Shown: positions 8,645 through 16,242, numbered from the stretch's first letter. The stretch is DNA of 37,617 nucleotides from Thermoproteota archaeon (GCA_027491455.1 JAOZFL010000182.1:1-37617); one strand, 5' to 3'. The notes: generated from the letters alone by a model not told the origin. Numbers and translations: made by a program.

Positions 8645-9232
8645 TTAAGGAACCTTCATGGCTTTCTCCTCAGATTTCTCTTTCCTGATAATTAAAACAT
8701 CTATTTCCCGGCCTGTAATAGCGTCCCTCCTCGTGACAGCCCCCATGACTTTCCTGACCAGTTTCAACCCTTCTTCAACTGTTAAACCCTCCCTATACTC
8801 CTTTTCAAGGATACCAGTAGCTATTTCAGTGCCAGAACCAATAGCTATGAACTTATCAGGGATCAAGGAACCCACAGGGTCTAAACCATACAGTTGAGGC
8901 CCCTCCCAGTCAACTCCCCCAATTAAAACTTGTGTGTAAAAGGGAAGAAGCCTCCTAGAGAAAAGCATAGCGCTTAAGAGGTTAGCTGATCCCTTAACAG
9001 ACATCATGCTCTTCTTTTCAGCCTCGTAAAGTTTAACATAGGCCTTTAAATATTCAACCACTTTGGAGGAATCAGCCATCAAACCCGCACATGCAGCACC
9101 AACATTGCCCGTAACCATAAAGACCTTTTTCCCTCTTTCACTAACAACATATGAACCATAGCTAACCCTTTTATCAGCTGCAAGTATCACTGCATCTCTA
9201 CAGGTTAATCCTAGAGCCGTTGCACCAAACAT
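8645..9232 (-). CDS. psmB: Proteasome beta subunit, probably lacking Thr1
   Basis: This is a subunit of the 20S proteasome inner ring. The 195-residue protein aligns along its full length with archaeal beta subunits. DAVILAADKR supplies Asp17 and Arg19, SERGKKVF supplies Lys33, GSGTE supplies Ser129, and VTRRDAITGREIDV supplies Asp166. The N-terminus reads MFGATALGL. When the conserved residues are used to fix the alignment with TTTVG of active subunits, the Thr1 position is Ala4 and only position 2 is Thr. The ATA-type N-terminus resembles the second beta subunit of Crenarchaeota. An active partner beta subunit is therefore expected elsewhere in the genome. The ATG follows GAGGGG. No alpha subunit gene is in the window. 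Confidence 0.9.
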   Translation of the reverse strand: MFGATALGLTCRDAVILAADKRVSYGSYVVSERGKKVFMVTGNVGAACAGLMADSSKVVEYLKAYVKLYEAEKKSMMSVKGSANLLSAMLFSRRLLPFYTQVLIGGVDWEGPQLYGLDPVGSLIPDKFIAIGSGTEIATGILEKEYREGLTVEEGLKLVRKVMGAVTRRDAITGREIDVLIIRKEKSEEKAMKVP

Positions 9233-9284
9233 TTCAACCCCTCACTTAAAGAAGGAAAACCAGAATAAAAAGATAAATGGAACG

Positions 9285-9309
9285 ACTTTAAAAATGATGT
9301 ATATATTAA
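9285..9309. promoter_or_regulatory. Divergent promoter region psmB / OB-PCNA operon
   Basis: The 190-base gap between psmB and the plus-strand replication cluster contains two AT-rich cores: CTTTAAAAATG (about 9286-9296) and TATATATTAAGG (9300-9311). Either could drive the plus strand, and the first read in reverse suits psmB. GGTGGAAAA followed by ATG 9319 opens an eight-codon reading frame in the plus-strand leader, whose significance is unknown. Confidence 0.35.
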
Positions 9310-9422
9310 GGTGGAAAAATGGAAAAGAGGGACAATGACAGCTGAAGCTTAACAAGGTCAAAGGAAACCAGGTAAAATGCCTTTAAGAAACATTGAGATT
9401 TTTTTAAAAGGGAAGAGCTTAA

Positions 9423-9764
9423 ATGGAGGGAGCAGTGGAGATCCTAGTTGAAGAGCTAAAAAACGTAAAGGAAGGAAAAAGGGTGCTATTCATAGGTTTA
9501 ATCAAGGAGGTACATGGAAAAATGGTTATTTTCCAAGGAGACCAAGAAGTAGAGGTTTACTTAGAAGGTAAAGTTAAAAAAGTTGAAAAATGGAAACCTG
9601 TACTCATAGTAGGTGTAAAATTGAAGGGATCAGTTGTAAAAGCTGAATTAGCCCTTACACTTGAAAACCTCGACTATAACTTGTATAGAAAAGTTTTAAA
9701 AATGGAGAAAGATGTATTGAGTAGAGTTGAAGGGGGTAATAATGTTCAGTTTCATGGTGGATGA
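9423..9764 (+). CDS. Small OB-fold-like protein preceding PCNA
   Basis: A 113-residue protein of no family I can name. A short N-terminal helix (about 4-16) is followed by alternating beta-strand segments (KRVLFIGLIKEVHG, KMVIFQGDQEVEVYLEGK, KPVLIVGVKLKGSVVKAELALTL), which look like a small five-strand OB barrel. A C-terminal helix (about 85-100) follows. OB folds bind single-stranded nucleic acid or protein partners. Its position as first gene of the PCNA-PriL-PriS-Gins51 operon, with its last 23 bases overlapping the PCNA start, suggests a replisome role. The fold is inferred from the strand pattern only; no binding residues are recognised. Confidence 0.55.
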   Translation: MEGAVEILVEELKNVKEGKRVLFIGLIKEVHGKMVIFQGDQEVEVYLEGKVKKVEKWKPVLIVGVKLKGSVVKAELALTLENLDYNLYRKVLKMEKDVLSRVEGGNNVQFHGG

Positions 9765-10491
9765 TGTAAATCTCCTGAAAAGGGTGATCGACAGTTTACA
9801 CATCTTGGTGGACGAGGTATCCCTGAAAATCACAGATGAAAGTGTTTCCACAAGGTGCATGGATCTAAGCAAAGTAGCCCTTGTCGAGCTCTATATGCCC
9901 AGAGAGATGTTCGTTAAATATGAATGCGACAAAGAACACATTGTAGGCTTAAACATCCTTGATTTGAAGAGCAGAGTTAAAAGAGCAAGTGCAAACGATG
10001 AATTAACAATTTCCTACAACGATGAATTAAAAATGATGGAAATAATTATTCAAGGCGCATCGAAAAGGATCTTCAGGTTCAGAACACTTACAACTGTTGA
10101 AGGATACCTGGAAAGGGTACCTAAGGTCCAGTTCACAGCTAAAGCCAAGCTTCTCTCCGAAACATTTACGAACATGGTGCTAGACTCAGAAATAGTTTCA
10201 GAGGAGTTGATTTTGAAGGCCACCGAGAAAAAATTCATAGCTGAGGCAAAGGGAGAATCCGGTGAAACAATAGTGGAGCTTGAAAAGGAATCTGAAGGTT
10301 TACTTGAATTAAATGTACAGGAAGAAGCAACTTCAAGATACAAAATAGACATGTTAAAGAACATGGTTAAGGGAGCCAAGATATCTGAAACAGTGGATGT
10401 ATACATATCCAATAACCTACCCTTGAAAATAGAGTACGTTATCCCTGGAGGAGGAAAACTAGCCTATTACCTAGCCCCGATCACAGCTTAA
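9742..10491 (+). CDS. pcn: DNA polymerase sliding clamp PCNA
   Basis: PCNA is the ring clamp that tethers polymerase, ligase, Fen1 and other partners to DNA. The 249-residue product has the two-domain clamp fold. It has MFSFMVDDVNLLKRVIDSL at the start, SVSTRCMDLSKVALVELYMP, the interdomain connector region around 115-130, and the family C-terminus PLKIEYVIPGGGKLAYYLAP. An in-frame start at 9727 would add five residues. The ATG at 9742 is preferred because the family starts there and AGGGGG precedes it. It overlaps the OB-like gene by 23 bases and is followed by PriL after 25 bases. Only one PCNA gene is present in the window. Confidence 0.95.
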   Translation: MFSFMVDDVNLLKRVIDSLHILVDEVSLKITDESVSTRCMDLSKVALVELYMPREMFVKYECDKEHIVGLNILDLKSRVKRASANDELTISYNDELKMMEIIIQGASKRIFRFRTLTTVEGYLERVPKVQFTAKAKLLSETFTNMVLDSEIVSEELILKATEKKFIAEAKGESGETIVELEKESEGLLELNVQEEATSRYKIDMLKNMVKGAKISETVDVYISNNLPLKIEYVIPGGGKLAYYLAPITA

Positions 10492-10516
10492 CCTGTTAAG
10501 GTGAAAACACCTGCCA

Positions 10517-11539
10517 GTGACAACTAGGTACCTAGCTAAATACCCATTCAGCCGAGAAGCAAAGGTTTTCCTCCAAGAGTACGGTGGAAACCTAGATCAA
10601 ATAATAAAGGAAAACCCAAACCTCATACAAACAGTGAAAGAAAGAGTTTCTTCAGCTCTCATAGGGAAAACCTTTGAAAACCAAGGGAAAACATTTGCTG
10701 ATTTCCTTTCCTACCCTTTAGCCCTTGCAGTCGTCAATTTCCTTAACGACCCTCTTTTAAAGGCTAAATTCGCTGTTTCAGAGTCCAAGAAACTTTACAT
10801 GACTCTTTTATCAGAGGTAAATGAAGAAAACATCGTAAAACTTGCAAGGGAAACATTTAACATGGACTTAATCAGAAGGGAAACTGTTGGGGGCAAAGGG
10901 CAGACAAGCGGTGTAACCTACTATCTCACGGTGGAGGACTACTTAAAATACAGTAAAAGGTTTAAGGAGCCTACTTGGAGGCTTATTAACAGGTACCTGA
11001 GAAAGGGGTTCGTAGAGGTTTACAGAAGAGAACTAATAAGGATCATCTGCGAAGCCTTAAAAGAGAAAATAATGGATAAAAAGATTAAAGTTAACCTAAA
11101 AGGAGAGCTTAGAGAAGCAGCTTTAGACCTCAAGAAGGAACTTGAAAGATTCAGGGAAAGTAAGGCTACATGGATGAAAGGCAGAAAAGGTGCAGAGGGA
11201 AAACCTCCATGCATAGAAGACTTAATGAACAAAATAAAAAGAAACTACGACCTTTCCCATGTGGAAAGACTTGTAGTGGCCACCTACCTTTTAAACACAG
11301 GTTACAGCGTTGAGGAAACAATAACGGTTTTCTCCTCCCTTCCAGACTTCGATGAAGAGAAAACAAGGTACCAAGTTGAACATTTAGGGGGGCTAAGAGG
11401 ATCTAAAAAGAAGTACTCTGCACCAAACTGTAAAACCATGCAAACATATGGACTGTGTAAAAGGAATGAAACATGTGAAGGGGTAAACCACCCCCTTCAA
11501 TACAGATATAGAAAAAGAAAAGAGAAAAAAAGCAGATGA
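10517..11539 (+). CDS. priL: DNA primase large subunit PriL
   Basis: PriL partners the catalytic PriS in making primers. The 340-residue protein has the helical N-terminal domain (AKYPFSREAKVFLQ) and a C-terminal iron-sulfur domain. Four cysteines fit the 4Fe-4S ligands: Cys232 (PPCIEDL), Cys305 (PNCKTM), Cys314 (GLCKRN) and Cys320 (ETCEGV), the last followed by the typical NHPLQY. Start choice is uncertain: GTG 10517 lies 13 bases after GGTG, whereas an in-frame CTG at 10511 lies exactly seven bases after it. The gene sits between PCNA and PriS and overlaps PriS by four bases. Confidence 0.92.
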   Translation: MTTRYLAKYPFSREAKVFLQEYGGNLDQIIKENPNLIQTVKERVSSALIGKTFENQGKTFADFLSYPLALAVVNFLNDPLLKAKFAVSESKKLYMTLLSEVNEENIVKLARETFNMDLIRRETVGGKGQTSGVTYYLTVEDYLKYSKRFKEPTWRLINRYLRKGFVEVYRRELIRIICEALKEKIMDKKIKVNLKGELREAALDLKKELERFRESKATWMKGRKGAEGKPPCIEDLMNKIKRNYDLSHVERLVVATYLLNTGYSVEETITVFSSLPDFDEEKTRYQVEHLGGLRGSKKKYSAPNCKTMQTYGLCKRNETCEGVNHPLQYRYRKRKEKKSR

Positions 11540-12801
11540 AAGAAAGGGAAACCTTATTTGCAAAGAAAATTTTCTCCAAATATTATAGACAAAGGAAAAA
11601 TGAAATAAAACACCCTGAAAGAGTTAACATGCGGGAATTCGGCTTCACCTTCTTTGGAAGAGAGGGAATGCATAGACACGTGGCTTTCAGCTCCCTAGAA
11701 GAGTTTAGAGGTTTCCTAGAGATGAACTCCCCGAGCAACTCAATGTATTCATCAGCCTACTTTGAAAACCCTGAAAACAGAGAAATGAACAGGAAAAAGT
11801 GGCTAAGTGCAGATCTAATATTCGACATAGATGCTGATCACCTTCCAGGAGTGAAAGAAGACCGGACAACAACTTGGAGCTGTAGAAAATGTGGAGAAAG
11901 AGGAATAGGGGAGAAGATTAAATGTCCAAGCTGTGAATCAATTGAAATCGACAAGGTGAAATGGCCGAATAAGGAGTCCCTTAGAAATGCGAGAAAGGTC
12001 GCTGAAAAACTTATCTTCGATTTCCTGATCGAGGACTTCGGCGTGGAGGAAGAGGAAATACTTATCAAGTTCTCTGGTCAAAGAGGATACCATATACATG
12101 TCCACAAGGAAAAAACACTTAAATTAACACAGGAAGAAAGAAGAGAAATCATAAATTATCTTAAAGGCCAAGGTTGGAGCTACGAAAAATGGTTCGAGAA
12201 AAGAGAAGGGAAAATAATTGGTCCAGGTATCTATGATGCTGGTTGGAGAGGCAGAGTAGCTAAGGGATTTATAAGACTCCTCATACATGCCAAGGAAAAA
12301 CTGGGTAAGGAACTAAATTTCCTGAGCCCCCGAAAAATAGAGGAACTTAAAAAGAAAAGAAAAGAAATACTGAGAAACCTTTCAAGGGAAACAGGTATTT
12401 GGTCTAACAGAGAAATAAACCTTTCAAAAACTCAAATAATGAAAATTGTTCAACACATTATAGAGGAAAATACATGTCAAATAGATGAAGCTGTTACCCT
12501 CGACATAAAGAGACTCATAAGAACCCCTAACACACTCCACGGCAAAACAGGTTTCATAGCTAAAACAATTGAACTGGAAAATCTTCGAAAATTTGAACCT
12601 TTGAACAAAGCAATCCTTAACTACGACTTCAACGTAAAAATAAAAACAAGGGTCATCCCTAAGATGGAAATAGGAAAAGAATCTTTCGGTCCATTTGAAA
12701 ACGAAGAAGTTGAAGTGCCAGTCTACCTGGCTTTGCTGGCTGTTTTAAAGGGAGGAGCCGATTTAATTGGTGACCATAGAAACCCTTTTAAAGATCCTTA
12801 G
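11536..12801 (+). CDS. priS: DNA primase catalytic subunit PriS
   Basis: This is the catalytic subunit of the archaeal/eukaryotic primase (AEP fold). The 421-residue product carries the catalytic DxD in LIFDIDADHL (Asp97, Asp99) and a third acidic residue near Asp323 in DIKRLIRTPNTLHGKTG. A zinc-binding knuckle CRKC...CPSC (116-133) is present, as is the SGQRGYHIHVH nucleotide-binding motif. The ATG overlaps the PriL stop. The C-terminus overlaps the following GINS gene by 35 bases, so PriL-PriS-Gins51 form a tightly coupled set. Confidence 0.95.
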   Translation: MKERETLFAKKIFSKYYRQRKNEIKHPERVNMREFGFTFFGREGMHRHVAFSSLEEFRGFLEMNSPSNSMYSSAYFENPENREMNRKKWLSADLIFDIDADHLPGVKEDRTTTWSCRKCGERGIGEKIKCPSCESIEIDKVKWPNKESLRNARKVAEKLIFDFLIEDFGVEEEEILIKFSGQRGYHIHVHKEKTLKLTQEERREIINYLKGQGWSYEKWFEKREGKIIGPGIYDAGWRGRVAKGFIRLLIHAKEKLGKELNFLSPRKIEELKKKRKEILRNLSRETGIWSNREINLSKTQIMKIVQHIIEENTCQIDEAVTLDIKRLIRTPNTLHGKTGFIAKTIELENLRKFEPLNKAILNYDFNVKIKTRVIPKMEIGKESFGPFENEEVEVPVYLALLAVLKGGADLIGDHRNPFKDP

Positions 12802-13282
12802 AAGAGAAGCCTACACAGTGGAACCCCAGAAAATAGAGGGAAACATATACAAGGAAATAAGGGGGAAACTGAGGGAAATAAAGGATAGAATAATCTACAC
12901 AGAAAATAAAACAGAAAGAAAGCTTCTTAAAAGAAAAGCAGAAATTTTAAGGGAAATAGCCTGTGAACTCCTCATAATAAGAACCCAGAAAACCCTGTTA
13001 AAAAAGGGGAAAGGGGAAACACTGGAAGAAGAGAGAAAACTGATTCAAATAATTGAAAAAATGCTTTTCGAGGAAAAAAAACCAGTAAACCAGCTCCTAA
13101 TGGATCTTAAACCTGGAAAAATACTTGTAAGAGTTCTAGATGAAATCCCGCAATTCGTTGCACCAGAAGATTTAAAAATCTATGGTCCAATGAAAAAATG
13201 GGATCTCTTATTCACAGACAGAAAAAACATTATTCCATTGATTAAAGGCAAAAAAATAGAGTTAATAGGGGAGAAAAGATGA
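12767..13282 (+). CDS. GINS complex subunit Gins51 (Sld5/Psf1-like)
   Basis: A subunit of the GINS complex, which joins MCM and the primase/polymerase in the archaeal CMG-like helicase. The 171-residue product has a helical N-terminal A domain (about 1-110). A small beta B domain at the C-terminus reads KILVRVLDEIPQFVAPEDLKIYGPMKKWDLL, the family pattern of a V-x-V-L..IP.FV strand pair then YGP..K.D. The A-then-B order is that of Gins51. The start is TTG 12767 or GTG 12770, preceded by GGAGGAG. It overlaps priS by 35 bases and ends in an ATGA overlap with eL42. Confidence 0.85.
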   Translation: MVTIETLLKILRREAYTVEPQKIEGNIYKEIRGKLREIKDRIIYTENKTERKLLKRKAEILREIACELLIIRTQKTLLKKGKGETLEEERKLIQIIEKMLFEEKKPVNQLLMDLKPGKILVRVLDEIPQFVAPEDLKIYGPMKKWDLLFTDRKNIIPLIKGKKIELIGEKR

Positions 13283-13554
13283 AGATGCCGAAGGAATTAA
13301 AGACATACTGTCCAAGGTGCAAAACTCACACAGAACACACAGTGAAGATTTTCAAGAAGGGAAAAAGCAGAATAACTTCTTGGGGGGAGAGACAGCATAA
13401 AAAATTGCTAAAAGGTTACGGTGGAAGCCCAAGAGGAAAACAAAGAACAGTTAAAACCACAAAGAAACAGTCAATGATGCTTAAATGCAAGAAATGCAGC
13501 TACACAGTTGTAAGAAAGGGGGTTAGACTTAAAAAAGCGGAAATAGCAAGGTGA
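13279..13554 (+). CDS. rpl44e: Ribosomal protein eL42 (L44E)
   Basis: Zinc-binding protein of the 50S subunit near the E site. The 91-residue sequence has CPRC and CKKC zinc pairs (about 11-14 and 73-76) and the basic middle segment GERQHKKLLKGYGGSPRGKQ. A second ATG two codons in gives MPKELKTYC; the first keeps the four-base overlap with the GINS gene. It opens the ribosomal part of the cluster. Confidence 0.95.
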   Translation: MKMPKELKTYCPRCKTHTEHTVKIFKKGKSRITSWGERQHKKLLKGYGGSPRGKQRTVKTTKKQSMMLKCKKCSYTVVRKGVRLKKAEIAR

Positions 13555-13558
13555 TACC

Positions 13559-13747
13559 ATGAAGAAACCTGTTCCCTCACCTAAAAGCATGTTCTTAAAG
13601 GTTAAATGCCCAAAATGCGGAGCTGAACAGGTTATCTACAGCCATTCATCGATGAAAGTAAACTGCAAAGTCTGCGGAGAAACAATTGTAAAGCCTACAG
13701 GAGGAAAAGCTGAGATAATAGCTAAGAAAATAAAGAGGCTGGGTTGA
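13559..13747 (+). CDS. rps27e: Ribosomal protein eS27
   Basis: A 62-residue zinc-ribbon protein of the 30S subunit. Two cysteine pairs are seen, CPKCG and CKVCG, separated by AEQVIYSHSSMKVN, with the family ending TGGKAEIIAKKIKRLG. The ATG follows GGTGAT with five bases between GGTG and the start. It lies four bases after eL42. Confidence 0.95.
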   Translation: MKKPVPSPKSMFLKVKCPKCGAEQVIYSHSSMKVNCKVCGETIVKPTGGKAEIIAKKIKRLG

Positions 13748-13755
13748 GGCTTAAA

Positions 13756-14559
13756 ATGCTTAAAAAAGGCTTTCCAAGGAGAGGAGAACTAGTCATAGGA
13801 ACTGTTACGAAAATAGATAATTTCGGAGCCTACATAAATCTTTCAGACTACGGGAAGGAAGGCTTCATCCCAAGAGTTGAAGTAGCAAGTGTATGGGTAA
13901 AGGACATCAAACACTTTATAAAGGAAAACCAAAGGGTTGTGGCAAAGGTTATAAGGGTGAATCCGAGCAGAGGACTTATAGATTTATCTTTAAAAGCTGT
14001 AAAGGAAAGAGAAGCTATAAAAACACTTCAAGAATGGAAAAGGAGAAGAAAAGGAATCTATCTACTCAAAGAAGTAGCTAAAAGAACAAATCAGCCAATA
14101 GAGGAAATATATATCGAAACAGGTAAACAACTGGAGCAAAACTTTGGGGACATACTTGCAGCCTTCGAAAGCATCGTTTATGAAGGACCTCAAACCATTA
14201 AGCAATTAAAAATACCAGGGAAAATGAAGGAAGCCATAATAGAGGTAGCAAATAAACACGTCGAAATACCAGAAGTAACCCTGTCTAGATATGTTAAAAT
14301 TATAAGTTACGAGTCAAACGGGGTTGAAATAATAAAAAACGCCCTTATAAAAGCTAAAATGGAAAACGAAGAAGAGGGATATAAAACAGAGATAACAAAT
14401 GTGGGCTCCCCTCTCTACAAGATAAAGGTAACCGCAAACGACTTTAAAAAAGCTGAAAACAAACTGAGAGAAATGATTGAAACACTTAGAAAAGAGATAA
14501 AGGGGAAAAACAATATTTTAGAGGTAACTGAAAGAAAAGAGGCAAAAAAAGGTGCATAA
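13756..14559 (+). CDS. Translation initiation factor aIF2 alpha subunit
   Basis: Alpha subunit of the heterotrimeric aIF2 that delivers initiator tRNA. The product (267 residues from this start) begins with an S1-type OB domain (GELVIGTVTKIDNFGAYINL...KEGFIPRVEVA). A helical domain and a C-terminal alpha/beta domain follow (TEITNVGSPLYKIKVTA). An in-frame TTG at 13744 overlaps the eS27 stop. ATG 13756 is preferred because GAGG lies six bases upstream and the product then starts like its homologues. It is followed by nop10 with a short overlap. Confidence 0.93.
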   Translation: MLKKGFPRRGELVIGTVTKIDNFGAYINLSDYGKEGFIPRVEVASVWVKDIKHFIKENQRVVAKVIRVNPSRGLIDLSLKAVKEREAIKTLQEWKRRRKGIYLLKEVAKRTNQPIEEIYIETGKQLEQNFGDILAAFESIVYEGPQTIKQLKIPGKMKEAIIEVANKHVEIPEVTLSRYVKIISYESNGVEIIKNALIKAKMENEEEGYKTEITNVGSPLYKIKVTANDFKKAENKLREMIETLRKEIKGKNNILEVTERKEAKKGA

Positions 14560-14779
14560 CCTCCTTAAAAAATGTCCAAAATGCAAAAACTACTACTTAG
14601 AAGAGGAAACATGTCCAAAATGCAAAGAAAGAACCATTAATCCAAACCCGCCAAGGTTTAAACCTGAAACAATAGAGAAGACTGTAAAGGGGATAATGAA
14701 CAAAGCAGATGAAGAAACCCTGGAAAAAATAATAAACACCCTTTTTAAAGAGGAAACTGGAACTAAAAAAAATAAATAG
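14552..14779 (+). CDS. nop10: Nop10-like H/ACA RNP protein with divergent tail
   Basis: Nop10 stabilises Cbf5 in the archaeal H/ACA pseudouridylation complex. The first 35 residues match: a zinc ribbon KKCPKC...ETCPKC, then PNPPRFKPE, which wraps along Cbf5. The usual short C-terminal helix with GKYR is not seen. Instead about 38 residues (TIEKTVKGIMNKADEETLEK onward) form a different charged helix, giving 75 residues instead of about 60. The position after aIF2 alpha is the standard Nop10 location in archaea, which supports the call. The start is GTG, overlapping the previous gene. Confidence 0.8.
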   Translation: MHNLLKKCPKCKNYYLEEETCPKCKERTINPNPPRFKPETIEKTVKGIMNKADEETLEKIINTLFKEETGTKKNK

Positions 14780-14782
14780 ATA

Positions 14783-14869
14783 GCCCTGGTAGCTCAGCGG
14801 TAGAGCAGCTGCCTCGTAGCATAAATGCATGAAAGCAGCCGGTCGAGGGTTCAAATCCCTCCCAGGGCT
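14783..14869 (+). tRNA. tRNA-Thr (CGT) with 15-base intron
   Basis: The gene folds as a cloverleaf. The acceptor is GCCCTGG/CCAGGGC with discriminator T, the D stem GCTC/GAGC, the anticodon stem GCTGC/GCAGC and the T stem GAGGG/CCCTC with loop TTCAAAT. The loop reads CTCGTA before an interruption, so the anticodon is CGT (Thr). The intron at 14819-14833 sits between positions 37 and 38, the canonical archaeal site. CCA is not encoded in register. It starts three bases after the nop10 stop. A TATA-like TTTTTAAAG inside nop10 (about 14749-14757) may give it its own promoter. Confidence 0.92.
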
Positions 14870-15190
14870 TCCATTTTCATTGAAAAAGGAAAACAGGTAA
14901 AGTAATCGCCATCAAACAACGCCAAAGACATTTCTAGGTAAACATGAATTCCATGTCTTCATAACACTTTCACAGATCGAAAAACAACTCAGGAAACCGA
15001 GATCAACAAAGAAAAAACATATACTCCCATTTAAATCCACCACTCCGCCATGACACCTTAACCAAACGAGGAAAACTGCTCCACCTGCTGCTCCGCCAAC
15101 TAAAACCATTCAGCGAGGAATGGCAAACCTTTAAATCTAATCCATTCAAATAAACTATATTGATACAGGGATTTAAATACATGGAAAGAA
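14870..15190. other. Intergenic stretch between two tRNA genes
   Basis: No gene is supported in these 320 bases. The only plausible element is the tRNA-Leu promoter at its right end: ACTATATTG (about 15154-15162) lies some 30 bases before the tRNA, and a second AT-rich block, ATTTAAATAC, lies at 15171-15180. Confidence 0.5.
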
Positions 15191-15287
15191 GCGGGGGTTG
15201 CCGAGCCAGGTTAAAGGCGCCAGACTCAAGTAAAACCGAGAGATCTGGTGAGCTAGCTCTGCGTGGGTTCAAATCCCACCCCCCGCA
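15191..15287 (+). tRNA. tRNA-Leu (CAA) with 12-base intron
   Basis: Class II tRNA with acceptor GCGGGGG/CCCCCGC and discriminator A, as in archaeal tRNA-Leu. The anticodon stem is CCAGA/TCTGG with loop CTCAAG before the interruption, giving anticodon CAA. The intron (15231-15242, TAAAACCGAGAG) lies between positions 37 and 38. The long variable arm forms GAGC-TA-GCTC, and the T arm is GTGGG/CCCAC with loop TTCAAAT. CCA is not encoded. Confidence 0.95.
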
Positions 15288-16242
15288 TTGAATTTTAATT
15301 TAGAGCCAGGATATACCATTAAACCTAAAGGAAACGGGATACTTGAAAAGGAACAATGGTTAATGTCCTTAAACACTTAGACATTTTACTTCTAAGAGAT
15401 TCGGTGTGGCTTTTTTATTGATTAACATCTCTCTAAGGGTTATCTAGCATCCATGCCTACAAGTGTTTGGCATTCTTAAGGGGTTGAAAGGCTTTGTTAT
15501 GTTCCTTTTCACGGCGAACCCTTGTATCTCCATTTTAGCCGACTCTATATAGGTCCCCTCTTTTCTTCTCTTATCCATTAGTTCTTGTTTAATCCTAAGC
15601 AGTTCTTCACATAGAAACCTGTTTTTCTCCTTTAACGTCTTGAGTTGCTTCAGTATCTACTTTTCAAGGTTTTTCTCTCCATCATTGCTTATTCAATTTC
15701 ATTTTTGAAGGTTAATTTAGATTTTCCTCTCATGTCCTTGTATTTTAAGGTTATCCAGAAGCTTATCGCATTTCAAGGGTTTTCCGTATGGCAGTTTTCT
15801 CTTTTCAGATTATTCATAGAAAGAATTGAGAATTCATCTTTGAAAACCAAAATCACTGAGCTTAACTTTTCCAGTTTATCGCCAAAACATTTTTACTCCT
15901 CCTTTAACCCCTTGATAAAAAGATTTTAACATGAAGACTTTTTAAGCAGCCATATACAGTTGGAGGACATGTAAAATATCATTTCAGATAAACATCTTAT
16001 TTTTCCTTGCTCTTAAAGTAAAATGATAGAGAAAATTTCAAGATGAACTTGCAAATAAAGCTCACAGCTTTTCTTTCATCTTGAACCTAAAACATGTAAT
16101 TCCCCTTAACGTTTGATCCAAAATTTAAAGGCCCCAAAATTTTTAGGTTGAGGAGAAGAGTCTGAAAGCTGCAAACCATAAATAAGTGTATATATGAGTA
16201 AGAACCATGTCTTCGAATTAAATACTCATCAAACAGTTGTAT
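15288..16242. other. Gene-poor stretch with a decayed frame
   Basis: No intact gene is supported in these 950 bases. The middle part contains a possible decayed minus-strand coding sequence, listed separately. A plus-strand frame of 94 codons (15645-15929) lies opposite it and has the hydrophobic, phenylalanine-rich look of an antisense shadow. Bases 15940-16230 are AT-rich with nothing recognisable except one ACAACTGT motif (minus strand) at 16233-16240. Confidence 0.55.
15444..15930 (-). pseudogene. Decayed lysine-rich coiled-coil coding sequence
   Basis: Reading the minus strand from about 15930, one frame gives KLEKLSSVILVFKDEFSIL, then KYKDMRGKSKLTFKNEIE, with stops between. A shift near 15657 leads into a 70-codon open frame, LKQLKTLKEKNRFLCEELL and on to KPFNPLRMPN, ending TAG 15444-15446. 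GGAGGAG precedes an ATG at the upstream end. All seven arginine codons in the last 70 are AGA/AGG, as in the real genes here. The heptad-like K/E/L pattern suggests a former coiled coil. The family is not recognised, and a chance frame cannot be excluded. Confidence 0.4.

Noticed and set aside
9319-9345. Eight-codon frame MEKRDNDS behind GGTGGAAAA upstream of the OB-PCNA operon
   Set aside because: The ribosome-binding site is good, but the likely transcription start from TATATATTAA falls after the ATG, so translation is doubtful.
14786-14876. Reading the tRNA-Thr acceptor as AGCCCTG/CAGGGCT with an encoded CCA
   Set aside because: That register puts G and T at positions 8 and 9. The GCCCTGG register gives the standard T8-A9 and a correct D stem.
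15645-15929. 94-codon plus-strand frame in the 15.3-16.2 kb gap
   Set aside because: It lies opposite the more credible minus-strand coiled-coil relic. Its Phe/Leu/Ser-rich composition is typical of an antisense frame.
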